Assembly: GCA_017347465.1 (NCBI GenBank)
Contig: AP021858.1
Span: forward strand, 2,126,472-2,190,471
Direction of reading: 5' to 3'
From: Candidatus Nitrosymbiomonas proteolyticus
GTDB lineage: Bacteria; Armatimonadota; Fimbriimonadia; Fimbriimonadales; Fimbriimonadaceae
DNA: 64,000 nucleotides
Shown here: positions 62,132-64,000 of the stretch, in pieces
Layout of the letters: every line of letters begins with the position of its first letter
How positions within the stretch are numbered: the stretch's first letter is position 1
Position numbers and translations under genes: made by a program
Notes under the pieces: generated by a model
Told to the model about the DNA's origin: nothing
Database searches by the model: none
Seen by the model: the letters and a program-made list of their open reading frames with translations, nothing else

Positions 62132-63102
62132 CACGCCGCCACCTCCTCAAGCCGGTAGGTAAGCCGCTGATACTCCGCGCGAAACCACGCTGAGTCGGCC
62201 TCGGAGCATGGCGCGTGGCCATACCAGAAGTTGTCGAACAAGCGGGTCGCGCGCCGAAACTCGATGTCCCGAGGCAGCTGGGGACTGGCCTCGATCCTTC
62301 TCAGGTGCTCCCAGTTGGTCTGACCGCGATAGAACCTCGCGATGCCGCTCTGGTCGAACCGCAAGAGACATGCGATGTAGAGGCACCGGATGGCTTCCCG
62401 ATGCCGGCCCTCGCTCATGAACTGATCCGCAAGTTCGAGCCATTCATCCAGCGTTCGTTCCGGCTCGTCTTCGTCCAGAAGCGCCGACGCGCGACGCCTA
62501 AGCTTCTGCTTCCATGCGAAGTACCGGATCGCGAAGTAAGCGAAGGTGACCAAGACGATGCCGATGATCACCCAAGCGATCACTCGCACCAGGTCCCCGA
62601 TCCCGGACACAGAAGCCGGAGGGTTGAACTCTCTTGGCTCACGGCGCCCAGAGAACAGCCTTCGCAACAGCTCCCCGAGTTGGTCCATCGCGCTGGCGAA
62701 CCAGGAGGACGACTGCGTCCCACGATCTTTATAGAACGGGTTCTTCTTGATTTGGGCGGCCTTTTCGCGAGTCTGCTCGCTATTCGAAGGCGTGGGGACC
62801 GCTTCCGTTTCAAGGGCGGCGCGGACTCGAACGGCCTCGATCGCGTCTTCAAGGTACTCAGGGTTAGGGTCGTACTGATCGTAGTCGATCGTTTCCCGGA
62901 GGAGCGCATCGATGCCGGGGTCGGCCCTCATTTTGGAGAGCACGGCCCTCTTCGCATCGTCCGAGGTCGCGCTTTCGATTTGTTCGAGCGCGTTCCCATA
63001 GTCGAACCCCCAAGCCGAGGAAGCGAGAAGGAGGAGGCTACACCTCAAAACGGTTGTGACGATCTGCCCGCAAAACCTCTTGCTTGAGCAACTGGATGTC
63101 AT
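62131..63102 (-). CDS. DUF4129-type membrane protein
   Basis: 323 residues from ATG 63102, with GGAGGGG close upstream; a TTG at 63048 would give a shorter signal. The signal (VLRCSLLLLASSAWGFDYG) is followed by a soluble region, one helix (LVRVIAWVIIGIVLVTFAYF) and the DUF4129 domain: EWLELADQFMSEGRHREAIR CLY, and AWFRAEYQRLTYRLE. DUF4129 modules occur with MoxR/transglutaminase systems. Next to DUF4350 here, as usual. Overlaps the upstream gene by 65 bases. Confidence 0.8.
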   Translation of the reverse strand: MTSSCSSKRFCGQIVTTVLRCSLLLLASSAWGFDYGNALEQIESATSDDAKRAVLSKMRADPGIDALLRETIDYDQYDPNPEYLEDAIEAVRVRAALETEAVPTPSNSEQTREKAAQIKKNPFYKDRGTQSSSWFASAMDQLGELLRRLFSGRREPREFNPPASVSGIGDLVRVIAWVIIGIVLVTFAYFAIRYFAWKQKLRRRASALLDEDEPERTLDEWLELADQFMSEGRHREAIRCLYIACLLRFDQSGIARFYRGQTNWEHLRRIEASPQLPRDIEFRRATRLFDNFWYGHAPCSEADSAWFRAEYQRLTYRLEEVAA

Positions 63103-64000
63103 ACCCCTCCAATCGAATACGGCGGTCGAAATAGACGAGAGTGCAGAAGATGGACCAAGCGGGCATCACCGCCCAGATCGCGAGGAACCAAGGCGAAAGT
63201 CGGATCGCCTCGGCGACCAGAGGGCCGACGTGCCCAAACGCCGAAAGCGATTCGATCGTCAAGAGGCTGTTCACGATGCCGAAACTCGCCAGAATCCCCA
63301 GAATCGCAAGGAGCGCGATGAGAGACACCATTACCGCGCCGCCGAAGAGGACGCCGACTCCCGATGAAGCGTGGCCCTGCTCCTTGAGTAATTCCCTCGC
63401 GCGGCGGAGGGCGGCGAATGGGCTCCGAACGTCTTCGATCACCATCACCGACGGCGCGAGGCCATAGTAGATCGTGACGACAGGAAGCATGACTGCGCCG
63501 ATCAAATAGCCGACGATTCCAAACAGAGCGAAAAGGCCGGACCAGAGAGCGTCGTCCCTAACCACTTCGCCCAAGACCGCCGCGAGCATCATCGAAATCG
63601 TGGCCACTACGATCCCAGCCCACCCGTAGACCAACTGGAGCAGCGTGAGCCAAAAGAGCCGCCACTGAATTCGCCGGGCGGCATCGACCGCTGCTTTCGG
63701 TTCGGGGACGCGGCCCAGCAAGTAATCCGCCGTAAGCTTGACTGACACCGCGTTCGAATAGGCAAAGCCGAAAACCATGAGGGGGCCGCCCACCGCAAAG
63801 GCCATTGTGAGCAGCAAGATGGCCTCGCCCACCTGGGCGCGGGTGTCTCCCGGCGCATCGGTGACGCCGAACGCCGGCATCACGTAGAACAACACGAAAG
63901 CCACGCTTGCAAGAATCAGGAGACTCGGGAAGACGGTGGTTCGCAGAATGAGCCTGCCGACGCCCTGATAGGCTTGCAGCGCAGCATCGAGCGCCGTCCC
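63038..64000 (-). CDS. Multi-pass membrane protein, partial
   Basis: The frame is open from the right edge (GTALDAALQAYQGVGRLILR) to TAG 63038, so the start lies outside. At least 320 residues with six or more helices (LLILASVAFVLFYVMPAFGV, VGEAILLLTMAFAVGGPLMV, IGAVMLPVVTIYYGLAPSVM, GVLFGGAVMVSLIALLAILG). PSVMVIEDVRSPFAALRRAR is similar to the glycerophosphoryl-diester-phosphodiesterase membrane/DUF975-like transporters of the same gene neighbourhood. It heads the operon with DUF4129 and DUF4350. Confidence 0.75.
   Translation of the reverse strand, partial: GTALDAALQAYQGVGRLILRTTVFPSLLILASVAFVLFYVMPAFGVTDAPGDTRAQVGEAILLLTMAFAVGGPLMVFGFAYSNAVSVKLTADYLLGRVPEPKAAVDAARRIQWRLFWLTLLQLVYGWAGIVVATISMMLAAVLGEVVRDDALWSGLFALFGIVGYLIGAVMLPVVTIYYGLAPSVMVIEDVRSPFAALRRARELLKEQGHASSGVGVLFGGAVMVSLIALLAILGILASFGIVNSLLTIESLSAFGHVGPLVAEAIRLSPWFLAIWAVMPAWSIFCTLVYFDRRIRLEGYDIQLLKQEVLRADRHNRFEV

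Noticed and set aside
1-64000. tRNA, rRNA or tmRNA genes as integration sites.
   Set aside because: I looked for the T-loop GTTCGA pattern with a plausible acceptor stem and saw none. A covariance scan would be needed to exclude them fully.

Overview
The window is GC-rich bacterial DNA with densely packed genes. The pseudopilins with an [12 protein letters not shown]-type N-terminus, the short VPEP...RRRR exoprotein sorting tails (PEP-CTERM-like), the flotillin/NfeD cluster and the large YD-repeat protein fit Armatimonadota, most likely Fimbriimonadales. That placement is an inference; no rRNA or tRNA gene was recognised. Several promoters put a -10 box only 6-7 bases upstream of an ATG (positions 3806, 5553, 56057), which suggests leaderless transcripts.

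Region 1 (1-16.2 kb): an RHS/YD-repeat protein running off the left edge, ending in what looks like a Tlde1/DUF2778 L,D-transpeptidase-like toxin domain; a nitronate-monooxygenase-like enzyme; a secreted coiled-coil protein and a SARP/TPR regulator; two PEP-CTERM exoprotein genes, one of which reads through into a second complete exoprotein; a pseudopilin; an ArsR-type repressor with its operator; and a cyclase-NTPase-TPR signalling protein.

Region 2 (16.2-37.2 kb) is an accessory island. It is bracketed by two tandem arrays (16243-16662 and 36752-37182). Both are built from the same 34-bp repeat, in opposite orientation, with different 23-24-bp intervals. The first half of the island is punctuated by five copies or pieces of the C-terminal half of uvrA: one complete with its own start (19830-20849) and four truncated. 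Between them sit unrelated cassettes: (A) a minus-strand operon with a pseudopilin, a Cys-rich secreted protein and two thioredoxin-fold proteins; (B) an ECF sigma factor, an anti-sigma-like protein and a CHAT protease in an overlapping operon, with tiny acidic and zinc-ribbon proteins on either side; (C) a type II restriction-modification pair whose GIY-YIG nuclease is frameshifted; (D) a secreted protein. After the last uvrA scrap come a yybP-ykoY (Mn2+) riboswitch with an amphi-Trp protein and TerC, a tandem UspA, a TIM-barrel secreted protein and tyrA.

Region 3 (37.2-64 kb) is mostly ordinary: a GH65-like lipoprotein, a deacetylase-like protein, the yhaO/yhaN nuclease-ATPase pair, a branched-chain amino-acid ABC transporter (livK-H-M-G, no livF), an nfeD-flotillin-flotillin operon, a calcineurin-like phosphoesterase, an AtoE-like transporter, a cupin, a PEP-CTERM gene split by an in-frame TGA, an rqcH/NFACT gene frameshifted in a G6 run, and a membrane-protein/DUF4129/DUF4350 operon that runs off the right edge.

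The strongest candidates for something undescribed are the sigma/anti-sigma-like/CHAT operon, the half-uvrA copies that punctuate the cassettes, and the paired inverted repeat arrays bounding the island. Four lesions (a frameshift in the nuclease, in uvrA copy 4 and in rqcH, and a nonsense codon in the PEP-CTERM gene) could be real or could be consensus errors; only reads can tell.
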